DNA of 64,000 bases from Neocallimastix lanati (nom. inval.) (GCA_016946835.1 JACVTC010000064.1:587501-651500); one strand, 5' to 3'. Shown: positions 27,865 to 39,571, numbered from the stretch's first letter. The notes: generated by a model not told the origin, from the letters alone. Made by a program: numbers and translations.

Positions 27865-28270
27865 AATTTGAAATAATTATAATTATTATAAAAATTAAAA
27901 TAATTTAAAAATTTTATCAAATTAAATATATACTTTTAAAACATTTAATATTTTTTTCTTTATTTTAAAAAAAAAAATATTAATAAAAATAATTTATATA
28001 TATTTTAACTTTACTTTATTGTTTTAATGATATTTAAATTAAATAAAGAAAAAATTACAAAAATATAAAAAGTATTAATCTAATTAATATTAAATAATCA
28101 ATTATTTATATATATATTTACTAAATAATCAAGTAATTTAATTATAGTAAAAATAAAGATATTAATCTAAAATTTATTACTTTTTGAAATTATACATTTA
28201 ATTACTAAATAGCATGGATTTAAAATATTAGTTTTTTAATTTATATTAATCTTTAAAAAATTTTATTTCT

Positions 28271-28309
<39 letters not shown>

Positions 28310-28310
<1 letters not shown>

Positions 28311-28655
28311 TTTTTTTGTAATATGTCAAGCGATATTAATACTATGATTGGCTAGTAATTTTTATTCTATACATGAATACTCTACTAAATGTATTTATCA
28401 GATAATTAATTCAATTATTCTATATAATAATACCTTTAATAAAAAAAAATTAAACTTTATTACATATAAAGCATAAAACAAAAACTATTTTTAAATATTG
28501 AAATATAAACTTACCGTTTTTAATTCATATTATTTTGATATTTTTTTTTAAAAAAAAAAATAAGCAATAAAAAAAAATTATTGGCATTTTTAGTATACTA
28601 ATTTAAAAAAAAAAAAAAAATTATTGGCATTTTTTAGTATACTAATTTAAAAAAA
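28310..28655. repeat. Diverged dispersed repeat, copy B, with a terminal direct repeat
   Basis: Second copy of the 27062-27400 repeat, with the same block order. Its end carries a short tandem duplication of 'ttattggcatttttagtatactaattt' type (about 28578-28603 and 28621-28649) separated by poly-A. Confidence 0.6.
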
Positions 28656-31116
28656 GAAAAAGATTTAAAAAAAAAAAAAAAAAAAAAAGTTATTTTTTAT
28701 TTTTTTGTTTTATCTTAATTAAACGATAGAGAATAAAAAAAAAAAAAAAAAAAATATTATGAAATTATACAAAAATATATATATCTGTATAATAATTACA
28801 ATTCTAATTCTATCATCTATAGAGAGAGTAATTTTCAAATAATATATTTTAATATTAAAAATTCAAATTAAATAATTAAATAATTAACAAATGTAAAAAC
28901 ATTAATGTGATTCTATTATATTAAAAAGTTTATGATATCACGTTGAGGAAAGGTTATTATTATAAAGACGGTAATTTTTAAAATATTATATTTTTTTTTC
29001 ATTTAAAAAAAAATTTAAAAAAAAAACAATTTAAAAAAAAACTATAATAATTTTAAAAATAAGAATAAAAATATTATTATTACAAAAACGGTAATTTTTA
29101 AAAATTTTATTTTTTTCATTTAAAAAAAAAAAAATAAAAAGCAATTTAAAATAATTATAATAATTTAAAAAATTATAAAAAATTTTTATATATTTATGAA
29201 TTTTTTTTCTTATAAAAATTATATTAAAAAAAAATAATAAAGTTAAATTTAAAAAAAAAAAAAATTCATTAAATATTTTTTTTCCTTCTTGTATTTTTGT
29301 TTGTTTTTTTATTTTTTTGTCTTTCCATTATTTGATATTATTAAAATATTTTTTATTATTATATATATATTATAAAACTATCATATATAGATATAAAAAA
29401 TATAAAATACATATGTATATATATAATATTCTATTTAAATTAATTTTAATTTTTAAAAAACATTGATAGTTCAAATTTAATTATATTAATATGTTGATTA
29501 TTTCAACAATTAAATATATAAATTTAAATTTTATTAACTTTTAGTTAATGAAAATGAAAAGTATTAGCCAATTTTAATATTTCAATAATTAGAATAAAAA
29601 AATTAAAAAAAAAATTAATCTAAATTTTATTAATTTAAAAAAACAAATTTATTTTTTGATTATTATAAAATAAAAATTAGATATATTTATATATTCTTGA
29701 AATTATTAACTAGTTTTTAATATTATTTTAAAAGTTATATATTTTTTTTGTTTGGGTTTTATTTTTATTTTTATTTTATCAAAAATTATCTCTTTAAATA
29801 TTAATAAAATAACTATTTATTTAACAATGAATATAAATTAAAAAAAAATAATAATAATAATAATTTATCTTTATGATAATATTAAGGATAGATTTATTTT
29901 AATTTTTATATTATAATTTTTTAATTATGATGTATATAATAAATTAAATAATAATATTTTTTAATTTAGTATTTTTTAATTTTAATTATATCTACTTAAT
30001 AGCTGTGTTTATGTTTATAATATCTCATAAAAAGTATGAATTTTTAATATCTTTCTATTTAATAAAAACGATATATATTAGATAAGATATAATCTCTAAT
30101 GAAATAAGGAGTACATATAATTTTACTCCATATTTATAAATAAAAAATAAATTTTTATTAAATGTATTAATATATATTCTAATCATTGTGGAAAAAAAAA
30201 TATATATATATATTAATAATTTAGATATTGATTAATAAATCATATTATGAAAAAACAAAAGGAAAAAGAATAAAAATTAAAATAATATAAAATAAAAATA
30301 AATAAATAAATATATATTATATATTAATTTTTTTTAAATTGTTTAATTGTTATATTTAAATTTTATCTTTTGATACTTTTAATATATTTAACTAATATAT
30401 ATAATAATATAAATATGAATATATAAAATTAAAAATTCTTTTTTATTTTCTTTTTTTTTTTTTTTTTTTTTTTTATTTTTTTTTTTTTTAATAATTTATA
30501 TTTTTATTAATAAGATGACCTTAATTAACCTTAATTACGCATCAATTAAACAAGATGACATAAATTATGTACTAATATTCTTTGTATATATGTATAATAT
30601 TAAATTTAAAAAAAAAAAAAAAAAAAAAAATTATGGTGAATTAAATTCATTTATTAACTATATTACTTTTATTTCTTTATTTTTATTTTTTATTTTTTAT
30701 TTTTTATTTTTTATTTTTTTTTTATAATTAAATAATTTATATTAAAAATTATAATAACAATAATAATAATAATAATAAATCATATAAATTAGTTTTATAT
30801 ATATATATATATGTATTTTTTTAAGTAATATTTATATAAATCATAGCTTAGTGATTAACATTTATGTAAAATATAAAAGAATTTTCAAAAATGATTAAAA
30901 CAAAATTAATGAATATATTATGAAAAACTCAAATGAAAACCTACAAATTGGTTCATTTATAGAAGCTCCTAGTAACGTATTAATAAAATAAATTGCTTAG
31001 GAAATAATAAGAAAAATATTATACTAGAAATATATTATACTTTAAAAATATTATACAAGAAATATATTATAAAGCCAGCTTAAAAAAGTATAAATAATAA
31101 TTTATTAAAATATTTA

Positions 31117-31246
31117 GTGTCATGTTAGTCCTAGTCGGTTAGGTTAATACAGGTTACTGTAGAGGACGGGTCCGAATCTCCGACATGGCCACCAAATAAG
31201 CCCTGAGTTTTTCTATCCTGGGAGTATTTTTTTTTTTTTTCATGTA
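31117..31246 (+). mobile_element. tRNA-derived SINE-like element (candidate)
   Basis: A sharply GC-richer island. 'CCTAGTCGGTTAGG' resembles a tRNA D-arm/A box, and 'GGGTCCGAATCTC' about 40 bp downstream resembles a B box (GGTTCGAATCC type). 'TACAG GTTA CTGTA' between them can form a short stem like an anticodon arm. A T14 run, a possible Pol III stop, follows about 65 bp after the B box. The arm lengths are wrong for a working tRNA, so a tRNA-derived SINE or tRNA pseudogene is the better reading. Confidence 0.45.
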
Positions 31247-31273
31247 ACCACGGTCTTACCCAAAAAAGGTATT

Positions 31274-31678
31274 ATTGCATTTCGGAACGTGGCTTTTTAA
31301 TTAAAATTGATTCGTAATTTAACGCCCTATATCTTTTTTCTTTCTTGAATGATTGTAAATAGATTAATTTTTTTTTTTTTTATTTTATAAATAAAAATAG
31401 CAATAGATGGGTTAATTGTTTTTTTTTTCCTTTTTTTTTTTTATTTTAAACATCAAAAAAAATTTCTCATAAATACATTATTTATAATAAATATTTAAGT
31501 ATTTTTTGGATATAATATTATTATTAAATATTATTTCATTATTTCATTATTTATTAAAATCTTAAATATTGTTATTTAATTATTAAAAATTATTTAAGCC
31601 ACTCTTACATCAACGTTTTTTAAAGTACACCTATTTTATATCAAGCCACGTTACAAAATGCAACGTTACGAAATGCAC
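31274..31678. mobile_element. Inverted-repeat (MITE-like) element adjoining the SINE-like island
   Basis: The left end 'TTGCATTTCGGAACGTGGCTTTTT' region (31275-31298) is inverted at the right as 'AAGCCACGTTACAAAATGCAACG' plus 'CGAAATGCACC' (31643-31678). The interior is featureless AT sequence. The GCATTTCG-type terminal motif is shared with the iteron element directly to its right. Confidence 0.55.
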
Positions 31679-31703
31679 CACATTCCCAAAAAGGCTTTTT
31701 CCT

Positions 31704-32067
31704 TGGGTGTGGGGCATTTCGCCAAATTGCATTTCGCCAGGTTGCGTTTCGCCAATTTTTTTGAAAGCATGTGGCGTATTAAAAAAATGTGGCATTTCGC
31801 CAAATTGAGAATTATTAAATAAATAAATAAATCAATAAATAAAATTAAATATTATTAATATCGCATAAAAACAATTTTAAAAAAATATTTTGAATTAATA
31901 TTTATTTATTTATTCATTTATTGATATCAATACTCTACTTGTCGAAATGCAACCTGGCGAATAGCAACTTGGGGAAATGCAACTTGGGGAAATGCAACAT
32001 TTTAATACTACGCCACTTGGCGAAATGCAATCTGGCGAAATGCAATTTGGGGAAATGCAACTCTCCC
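31704..32067. mobile_element. MITE with iteron-built terminal inverted repeats, copy 1
   Basis: Starts 'TGGGTGTGGGGCATTTCGCC' and ends 'GCAATTTGGGGAAATGCAACTCTCCC' region. Both ends are made of tandem 15-bp units of consensus GCATTTCGCCAARTT: three at the left start and their reverse complements several times on the right. The core is a low-complexity AT hairpin that includes (AAAT)n. A second copy with the same ends and core lies at 56080-56385. No open frame, so it is non-autonomous. Confidence 0.8.
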
Positions 32068-32089
32068 TTTTTCCTTAACTACTTATTCA

Positions 32090-32415
32090 CCTAACCCTGA
32101 TATCACAATACCACTTAAAGGTTTTGATGATACCTTCTGGTTAATTCTATAGGAACTAAGCGGAGACAAATTCCAACACACCACTGATGACACTCACTGA
32201 GGTGGAAGTGAATGGGTTCCCGTTCCGATGCTTGTAGTCATTGAAGATATACGTAAGAATATTGGAAGAATTCATCTCCGAGCAGACGTATGTATCGGCG
32301 TGTTGTGAGGGGCGACGTTGTACTGGTATGCCATATATCATTACACCTACAGTAATTATTGTTGAGGTATTAATAGGAAATGGGTATCCATTATGTACGT
32401 GTCAGTGGTCTCTGT
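32090..32415. other. GC-richer island of unidentified origin
   Basis: Base composition is far from the AT background. Short frames exist on both strands (for example 32241-32474 plus, 32156-32341 minus) but none shows a family I recognise. It lies between a MITE and an ankyrin remnant and is probably transposon or pseudogene debris. Confidence 0.4.
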
Positions 32416-32426
32416 ATTTTTTTTTT

Positions 32427-32566
32427 TTATTAAAATATTTAGTAGAATATGGAATAGATGTAAATAAAGAATAAATAAATGGAATGGGTGAAACACCATT
32501 ATCTAAAGTAGATTGTAAATATGGAGATGAGAATAAAGTAAAATATATAGAAAAAATTATGGATTA
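32427..32566 (+). pseudogene. Ankyrin-repeat gene fragment
   Basis: Translation gives LLKYLVEYGIDVNKE, a stop, then GMGETPLSKVDCKYGDENKV followed by KYIEKIMD. That is one ankyrin repeat boundary (LVxxGxDVN...GxTPL) and part of the next, interrupted by TAA at the junction. Ankyrin proteins with this exact cadence are very abundant in gut fungi. No start, no flanking repeats and an in-frame stop show that it is a remnant. Confidence 0.65.
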
Positions 32567-33200
32567 GATCGAAAAAAAAAATTAGTATGGCAAAATAAAT
32601 TAACATCACTTTAAAAAAAAAAAAAAATAAAAAAAACTTAATCATAATACTTTAAAGTAAAAAGTAATTATAAAAAAGGGTATAAAAATTTGAATTATCT
32701 ATATATATATATATAAATATATAAAACGACTTATATATACTTGAAAAAAATATAGATTTTTATATAATTATTAATATAATAAAATTTGAAATATATATTT
32801 TAAATTGTAATATTTAATAAAACATTTTAATTAATATTTAATTAAATTTAATATATATAATAATATAAATATTAATATTTTTTTTTTAAAATTTTAAAAT
32901 GTATATATTCTAAATTTTCTAATAGTTTTTTATTGTCTTCAATTAATGAAATTCTACATATGAAAATTAATAATAGATATATGTATTAATATATTTTTTA
33001 TTTTTTTATTTTTTATTTTTTATTTTTATTTTTATTTTTATTTTCTTTTTCTTTTTTATTTATTTCATAAAATATATTTACAAAAGAAAATAAAAATATA
33101 ACTAATTTGTCTTAATCATTAATTAATATATATAATTTAATTTTTATTAATAATGAAAATTATATGAAATAATATTAATATATATATATATATATTGATT

Positions 33201-33968
33201 AAATATCAATAATGAACTTGAATAAAAAAAAATTATTAATTAGCATCTCGTTATTGTTATTATGTTTAGATTATAAATAATTTGATTTTATTATTTTATT
33301 AATCCTGTTGATTAGAAAAATATATATATTTTTTTTTTATTTTTTTTTTATTTTTTGGAATTAAAATTATATAAATATTTAGTAATATAAATATTACATT
33401 TTAGTAATATATATATATATATAAATATTAAATATTAACGAAATTTTAGCGTTATTTTTTAATTTTATATACATGTTAAACAAAAATATCATTTTATCTT
33501 TTATAGTTCAAATGCTGATAATTAATTATGCTATTGAAATATGAAACAAAAACAAAAACAAAAACAAAAACAAAAAATTCAGTCGGTTTCATAAAAAAAA
33601 AATATAATTTTTTAATTATAGTGATGATGATTTTAGTTTTTTAATTAAACTTTCTTCCTATTACTAATATTTTATATTTGATAAATAATTTTTATTATAT
33701 ATATTGTTGATTAAATTTTAAAAAAAAATTTTACTTTAATAAACGGGTTGGCATTTTAAATCATCTCTGATTTTCTTTTTTTTTATATATACCCTATTGT
33801 TCCTAACCAAAAAAAAATAAAAAATTGTAAAACAATTAACAAAAAATATTTTTCTAATCAACAGGATTATTAAAATAATAAAATTAAATTATTTATAATC
33901 TAAATATAATAACAATAACGAGATGCTAATTAATAATTTTTTTTTATTCAAGTCCATTATTGATATTT
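33201..33968. repeat. Foldback element: long inverted repeat with 124-bp arms
   Basis: The left arm 33201-33325 and the right arm 33843-33968 are reverse complements over about 124 bp with only about four mismatches (for example GAACTTG vs GGACTTG). The arms include 'TTAGCATCTCGTTATTGTTATTAT' type sequence. The roughly 515-bp loop is AT-rich with no gene and contains a (CAAAAA)n run at 33549-33577. It is probably a non-autonomous foldback transposon. Confidence 0.85.
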
Positions 33969-34017
33969 TATATTAATTTTATTAATTAATGCCTAATTGT
34001 AAATATTGATTTATTTT

Positions 34018-34281
34018 TTCAGCTGTCTTACTAACACGTGACTAAACAGGTTAGGTTATTCTAGTCTCGCTTCTAAGGGAATTAGGCACCGAAAAAACAT
34101 TCCGAGAAAAATCGTGCTAGAAAAATCTCAGCCATAATATGTATGGTTAGAGCGTCAATGCTGAATAACAGTAAGGTTGTCCAGTAGGGAATATATCCGC
34201 CTCACGGAAGTGTTGTGACTATCTTAATATTCCATGCCTTGAGGCATAGGGCGATACACACCGGAAATTAAAAAAAAAAAA
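34018..34281 (+). mobile_element. SINE-like retroelement or noncoding RNA gene copy ending in poly-A
   Basis: A roughly 250-bp GC-rich island that begins near 'CAGCTGTCTTACTAACACG' and ends '...ACACACCGGAAATT' followed by A13. It contains 'TATGGTTAGAGCGTCAATGC', very like a tRNA D-arm/A box, and a stem 'TGCTG AATAA CAGTA'. There is no clear B box. The abrupt composition change and 3' poly-A favour a retroposed small RNA (SINE). No snRNA, RNase P or SRP signature was recognised. Confidence 0.45.
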
Positions 34282-34528
34282 ATTTCAGTCTTGTTAAAAT
34301 GTTTTATTATTAATTAAGGTTTAAAACATTTTTTATTTTTATTAAATAATTTAATAATTAACAAAGTAATGAAAGTAGAAAATTTTATCTTCTTTACTAC
34401 ATGTGGCTGATGTCAAATTCAATGTAATAAATTTAACAATGAAATGAATAATATAATTCAAATACAACGAGGTTAATTATAATAACGAAATAATTGAAGT
34501 ATATATAATAAATTTCATTATATTTTTT

Positions 34529-34559
<31 letters not shown>

Positions 34560-35539
34560 TTTTTTTTTACACTTTATGAAATATTTCATTCTTTAAATTC
34601 AAAATTTAATTAAAACTTTTTTTTTTCATTTAAAAAAAAATTTTTAAAAAAAATTAAAAAATATTATTTCTAATATAATTTTATTAATTTTTAAATGAAA
34701 AAGAAAAATAATTATTTAATAAAAATTTAAAACAAATTTTTAAATATTTAATAAAAAAAAAAAAAAAAAAAAAAAAGTTTTTAAAAGATTGATTATAAAA
34801 TAAATTAAAAATTATTATTTAACATCATTCTTTGAAGTACTTGACATAATTTAAATTTTTATTTCGATCATTATATTTATGTATATATTTCATTGAAAAT
34901 AAAAAATTAATTTTTTCCATAAAGAAATTTTTATAATTAATATAACAAATAAAAAATAAAATAAAATAAGTTTAATAAAAGTATTTAAAATAAAATATAA
35001 TAAATACTTTAAATTTAATTAATTTTTTTTTTTTTTAATTTTAATATTATATTATTACATAAATAATGAATTAAATAACTGAGCTATATTCAATTATTAA
35101 TGACTTCAAATATGTTAAAGAAATTTAATTCATTATTTATTTAATATTAAAATTAAAGAAAATTAATTAAATAAATTTATATTATTAAAGTTAAATACAT
35201 ATTAAAATAAAACACTATAGCAGTAAAAGTAAAAAAGTAAAAAAAAAAAGTAAAGATTATAATGAAATACTTGTAATATTTATATATTTAATTAATTATA
35301 AATTGTTTTAAAAAAGTATTCTTACTATATCTATTTATTATTTAAATTATTAAACATAAAATGGATAAGGAAATGATATAAAATTATAATTAAAAAAAAA
35401 AATAAAATAAAAAAAATAAAATAAAAAGCATTATTATAATATACATTTAATTATTTATAGTGTAAAAGTATTAAGTCAAGATTTTGACATATATTTATTA
35501 CATCATGTTATTTATATCACGTTTCATTTTATCATTATT

Positions 35540-35640
35540 ATGAATGTGGTTCATTTCGCCAATTTTTAAAATACAAATTTTCAATACGCCATTTATTTTT
35601 AATGGCTTGTAAAATTTTTTGTTAACGCCATAAAAAATTA
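35540..35640. mobile_element. Fragment of GCATTTCGCC-family MITE
   Basis: 'GTGGTTCATTTCGCCAATTTTT', then 'AATACGCCATTTATTTTTAATGGC' and 'TTAACGCCAT' show decayed ends of the same family as 31704-32067, without its full structure. Confidence 0.5.
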
Positions 35641-35712
35641 TAATACAATTAATTTTAAAATAAATAAATGTATAAATTAATAAATAAATAGATAAATAAA
35701 TAAAGAATATAA

Positions 35713-36215
35713 TTAGTAGAATATGAATATAAAGTACAGATTGAATAAAATAAAATAATATAAAATAAAATAAAATAAATAGTAGAATATGAATATAAAG
35801 TACATATTTAATAAGATAAAATAAAATAAATAGTAGAATATGAATATAAAGTACATATTTAATAAGATAAAATAAAATAAATAGTAGAATATGAATATAA
35901 AGTACATATTTAATAAAATAAAATAAAATAAATAGTAGAATATGAATATAAAGTACATATTTAATAAGATAAAATAAAATAAATAGTAGAATATGAATAT
36001 AAAGTACATATTTAATAAGATAAAATAAAATAAATAGTAGAATATGAATATAAAGTACATATTTAATAAAATAAAATAAAATAAATAGTAGAATATGAAT
36101 ATAAAGTACATATTTAATAAAATAAAATAAAATAAATAGTAGAATATGAATATAAAGTACATATTTAATAAAATAAAATAAATAGTAGAATGTGAATATA
36201 AAGTACATATTTAAT
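35713..36215. repeat. 51-bp minisatellite (about ten copies)
   Basis: Units of 51 bp built on 'AGTAGAATATGAATATAAAG' plus 'TACATATTTAATAAGATAAAATAAAATAAAT' start at 35781, 35832, 35883, 35934, 35985, 36036, 36087 and 36138, with variants on both sides. Because 51 is divisible by three, the minus strand shows a long repetitive frame of 17-residue units; this is a by-product and not a gene. Confidence 0.9.
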
Positions 36216-37690
36216 AAAATAAAATAAAATAAAATAAAATTAAATAAAATAAAATAAATAGTGAAGTAATATAAAAGAATAAAGCATTAATAAAAATAAA
36301 ATAAAATAAAATAAAATAAAATAAAATAAAATAAAATAAAATAAATAATGAAGTAATATAAAAGAATAAAGTATTAATAAAAATAAAATAAAATAAAATA
36401 AAATAAAATAAATAGTAGAATATTAAAAATAAAGTACAGATTGAATAAAATAAAATAAAATAAAATAAAATAAAATAAAATAAATAATGAAGTAATATAA
36501 AAGAATAAAGTATTAATAAAAATAAAATAAAATAAAATAAAATAAAATAAAATAAAATAAAATAAAATAAAATAAAATAAAATAAAATAAATAATGAAGT
36601 TATATAAAAGAATAAAGTATTAATAAAAATAAAATAAAATAAAATAAAATAAATAGTAGAATATTAAAAATAAAGTACAGATTGAATAAAATAAAATAAA
36701 ATAAAATAAAATAAATAATGAAGTAATATAAAAGAATAAAGCATTAATAAAAATAAAATAAAATAAAATAAAATAAAATAAAATAAAATTAAATAAAATT
36801 AAATAAAATAAAATAAATAGTGAAGTAATATAAAAGAATAAAGCATTAATAAAAATAAAATAAAATAAAATATAATATAATAAAATAAAATAAAATAAAA
36901 TAAAATTAAATAAAATAAAATAAATAGTGAAGTAATATAAAAGAATAAAGTATTAATAAAAATAAAATAAAATAAAATAAAATAAAATAAATAATGAAGT
37001 AATATAAAAGAATAAAGTATTAATAAAAATAAAATAAAATAAAATAAAATAAAATAAATAGTAGAATATTAAAAATAAAGTACAGATTGAATAAAATAAA
37101 ATAAAATAAAATAAAATAAAATAAAATAAAATAAAATAAAATAAAATAAAATAAAATAAAATAAAATAAAATAAAATAAAATAAAATAAAATAAAATAAA
37201 ATAAAATAAAATAAAATAAAATAAAATAAAATAAAATAAAATAAAATAAAATAAAATAAAATAAAATAAAATAAAATAAAATAAAATAAAATAAAATAAA
37301 ATAAAATAAAATAAAATAAAATAAAATAAAATAAAATAAAATAAAATAAAATAAAAGAAAAGAAAATAAAATTAAATAAAATAAAATAAATAGTGAAGTA
37401 ATATAAAAGAATAAAGCATTAATAAAAATAAAATAAAATAAAATAAAATAAATAGTAGAATATTAAAAATAAAGTACAGATTGAATAAAATAAAATAAAA
37501 TAAAATAAAATAAAATAAAATAAAATAAAATAAAATAAAATAAAATAAAATAAAATAAAATAAATAATGAAGTAATATAAAAGAATAAAGTATTAATAAA
37601 AATAAAATAAAATAAAATAAATAGTAGAATATTAAAAATAAAGTACAGATTGAATAAAATAAAATAAAATAAAATAAAATAAAATAAATA
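36216..37690. repeat. (TAAAA)n satellite with higher-order units
   Basis: Pentanucleotide TAAAA arrays are interleaved with a unit of 'ATAATGAAGTAATATAAAAG' followed by 'AATAAAGTATTAATAAAAAT', and another of 'TAGTAGAATATTAAAAATAAAG' plus 'TACAGATTG'. The longest uninterrupted TAAAA tract runs from about 37093 to 37354 (roughly 50 units). The region ends abruptly at about 37690. Confidence 0.9.
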
Positions 37691-38140
37691 TCTATTATTA
37701 ATTTTTATTAAAGAATATTAAAGATCAATGTTTTCGAAATGAAAAATTTTTACATTTTTATTATATTCAATTAATGATGTAGTTTAATATTATTGGTAGT
37801 TAATAATCTCATTAAATATAAATGATTTTTTGCTTTCTAACATATATAATTAAATAAAACATTTTATTTTTAAAAATAAATTGTCTTTAATATTCTTTAA
37901 TAAAAAAAAATAATAAATATTTATTTTATTATATATACTTGTACTTTTATAATATTACATTTAATATTTATTTTATTTTATATACTTGTACTTATATTAT
38001 TACATTCTTTATTTATTTATTTATTTATTTTACAAATAATTGAAAAACTAATTTTTCAAAATTAATATTACGAATAATATTGGATAATTAATATAATAAT
38101 TATAATTATATAATTAAAAAATATTTATAAAAATATAGAA

Positions 38141-39571
38141 ATGGAAGAAAATTTAATTATTGATATAAGTGAATCCAACAAAGGAAAAGAACAAATTATT
38201 ATTAATAAAAAATATAAATTTAATTTTTCATATAAAAGAAAAGATAATTCCAAAGTGTATAAATGTACAGAATATAAAAAAATAAATAAATGTAAATCTT
38301 TTATTATTTTAAATGATAAGAAAGAAATTTTAAAGTATAATAGTTCACATAATCATCCTGAAAATGAATACGATGTATCCCTATCTATAATGAAACATAA
38401 AATTAAAGATGGAATTGAAAAAAGTTCAATTCCTTTTGGTATAAAAATAAAACCCCTATATAATAAAATTTCTAAAGAAATGGGACTTATATGTCCAGAA
38501 TATAATTCAATTAAATCCCAAATATCAAGAAATTTAAATAAAAAACTACCATCCAATGTAACAACATTTGCTGAAATTCCAAGTGAATCTGAATATTATA
38601 ATACAAAGCGAGGTGAAAATTTTATGATATTCAAAAATTCTAATTTAATAATTTTTCAATCCCCTTTTCAAGCAAAATTATTTAGGGAATATAATGATGA
38701 TATATTTGTTGATGGTACATTTTTTATCGCCCCTAAATTTAGTTATCAAGTATTTATTACAAGAACTTATGCTAAAGAATTAGATAGTTTTTACACTACT
38801 TCTTTTGCAATATTAAAAAATAAAGAACAAGAAACATATAAAATGTTATTTGAAAAATTGAAAAAAATGCTAATACATGTAACAATAATATTAGAATTGA
38901 ACCAAAAAATTTGCATTGTGATTTTGAAAGGGCCATATCTAAAGCAGCAAAAACAATATTTCCTAATACAAATATTAAATATTGCATTTGGCATTATAAA
39001 AAATCACTAGAAATTAAAAAAAATAAATTATGCTATAATGAAGTAAAAAATAATAATAATATATTTATTTATTATAAAGCTATTTTAAATTTACCATTTA
39101 TAAATCCTGAATATATATTTGATATTTATGTTATAATTAAAATTAAATCCATTAAAAATAATTATTGTCAATTTTTAAAATTTTTAGAATATTTTTATAA
39201 AACATATTTAATTGATTATGATATGAAAATTTGGAATTATTATAATAATATAGAACATATAACAAACAATGCCTCAGAATCACTCAATAATTATTTAAAT
39301 AATTTATTTCCAACAAAACCATCTTTTTATGAATTAATAGATAAATTAAATGAACTTGAACATTTATCATATTATGATTATCGATTATCAAAGAAAAATA
39401 AGAGGAATTTGGAAAATAAAAAAAAGAGCAATAAATAAAGCTAACGAAATCAGTGTCTTAATTGAACGCTTCAAAAGTATTGAAGCCAAATTAATTGATG
39501 CTAAATGTGATAGAAATAAAATTATTAATTTGTGGTTTGATTGTTTAACTAATTTAAATAATATAATATAA
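38141..39571 (+). pseudogene. Mutator-like (MULE) transposase gene with FLYWCH-type finger, two frame breaks
   Basis: The N-terminal part (38141-38870) starts MEENLIIDISESN and has a FLYWCH/WRKY-like zinc finger (YKCTEYKKINKCKSF ... SHNHPE). The MULE DDE catalytic region follows: IFVDGTFFIAP (first Asp); after a frame change, LHCDFERAISKAAK (second Asp) and IWHYKKS; then ITNNASESLNNYL (Glu). A second frame change precedes the C-terminal helix (NEISVLIERFKSIEAKL), which ends at 39571. Both breaks coincide with A-homopolymers: A7 at 38861-38867 appears one base short and A8 at 39418-39425 one base long. Otherwise there is no in-frame stop, so the copy is either very recently inactivated or intact with homopolymer sequencing errors. 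I found no terminal inverted repeats. Confidence 0.85.

Larger units (their letters stand above)
26002..31116. other. AT-rich spacer (5.1 kb) with diverged repeats
   Basis: No gene recognised. It holds poly-A/T runs and two diverged copies of a roughly 340-bp repeat (listed separately). The motif AGACGGTAATTTTTAAA or AAACGGTAATTTTTAAA followed by TTTCA(C)TTT recurs at about 27797, 28967 and 29087. Its reverse (ACTTACCGTTTTTAAT) occurs at about 27284 and 28511, so a small repeat family ends in this motif. Confidence 0.6.

Noticed and set aside
31117-31246. Functional tRNA gene
   Set aside because: Box-like sequences are present, but the anticodon arm has a 4-base loop and no acceptor stem could be paired.
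32156-32474. Overlapping short frames on both strands in the GC-richer island
   Set aside because: No recognised family, no splice logic, and the region lies between a MITE and an ankyrin remnant; kept only as an unidentified island.
35498-36208. Long minus-strand frame with 17-residue hydrophobic repeats (MYFIFIFYYLFYFILLN type)
   Set aside because: It is the translation of a 51-bp noncoding minisatellite; 51 is divisible by three, so several frames stay open. No flanking coding signal.
38141-39571. Introns to explain the two frame changes in the MULE gene
   Set aside because: No GT...AG pair restores the frame without deleting conserved catalytic residues, and single-base changes at A-homopolymers explain both changes more simply.
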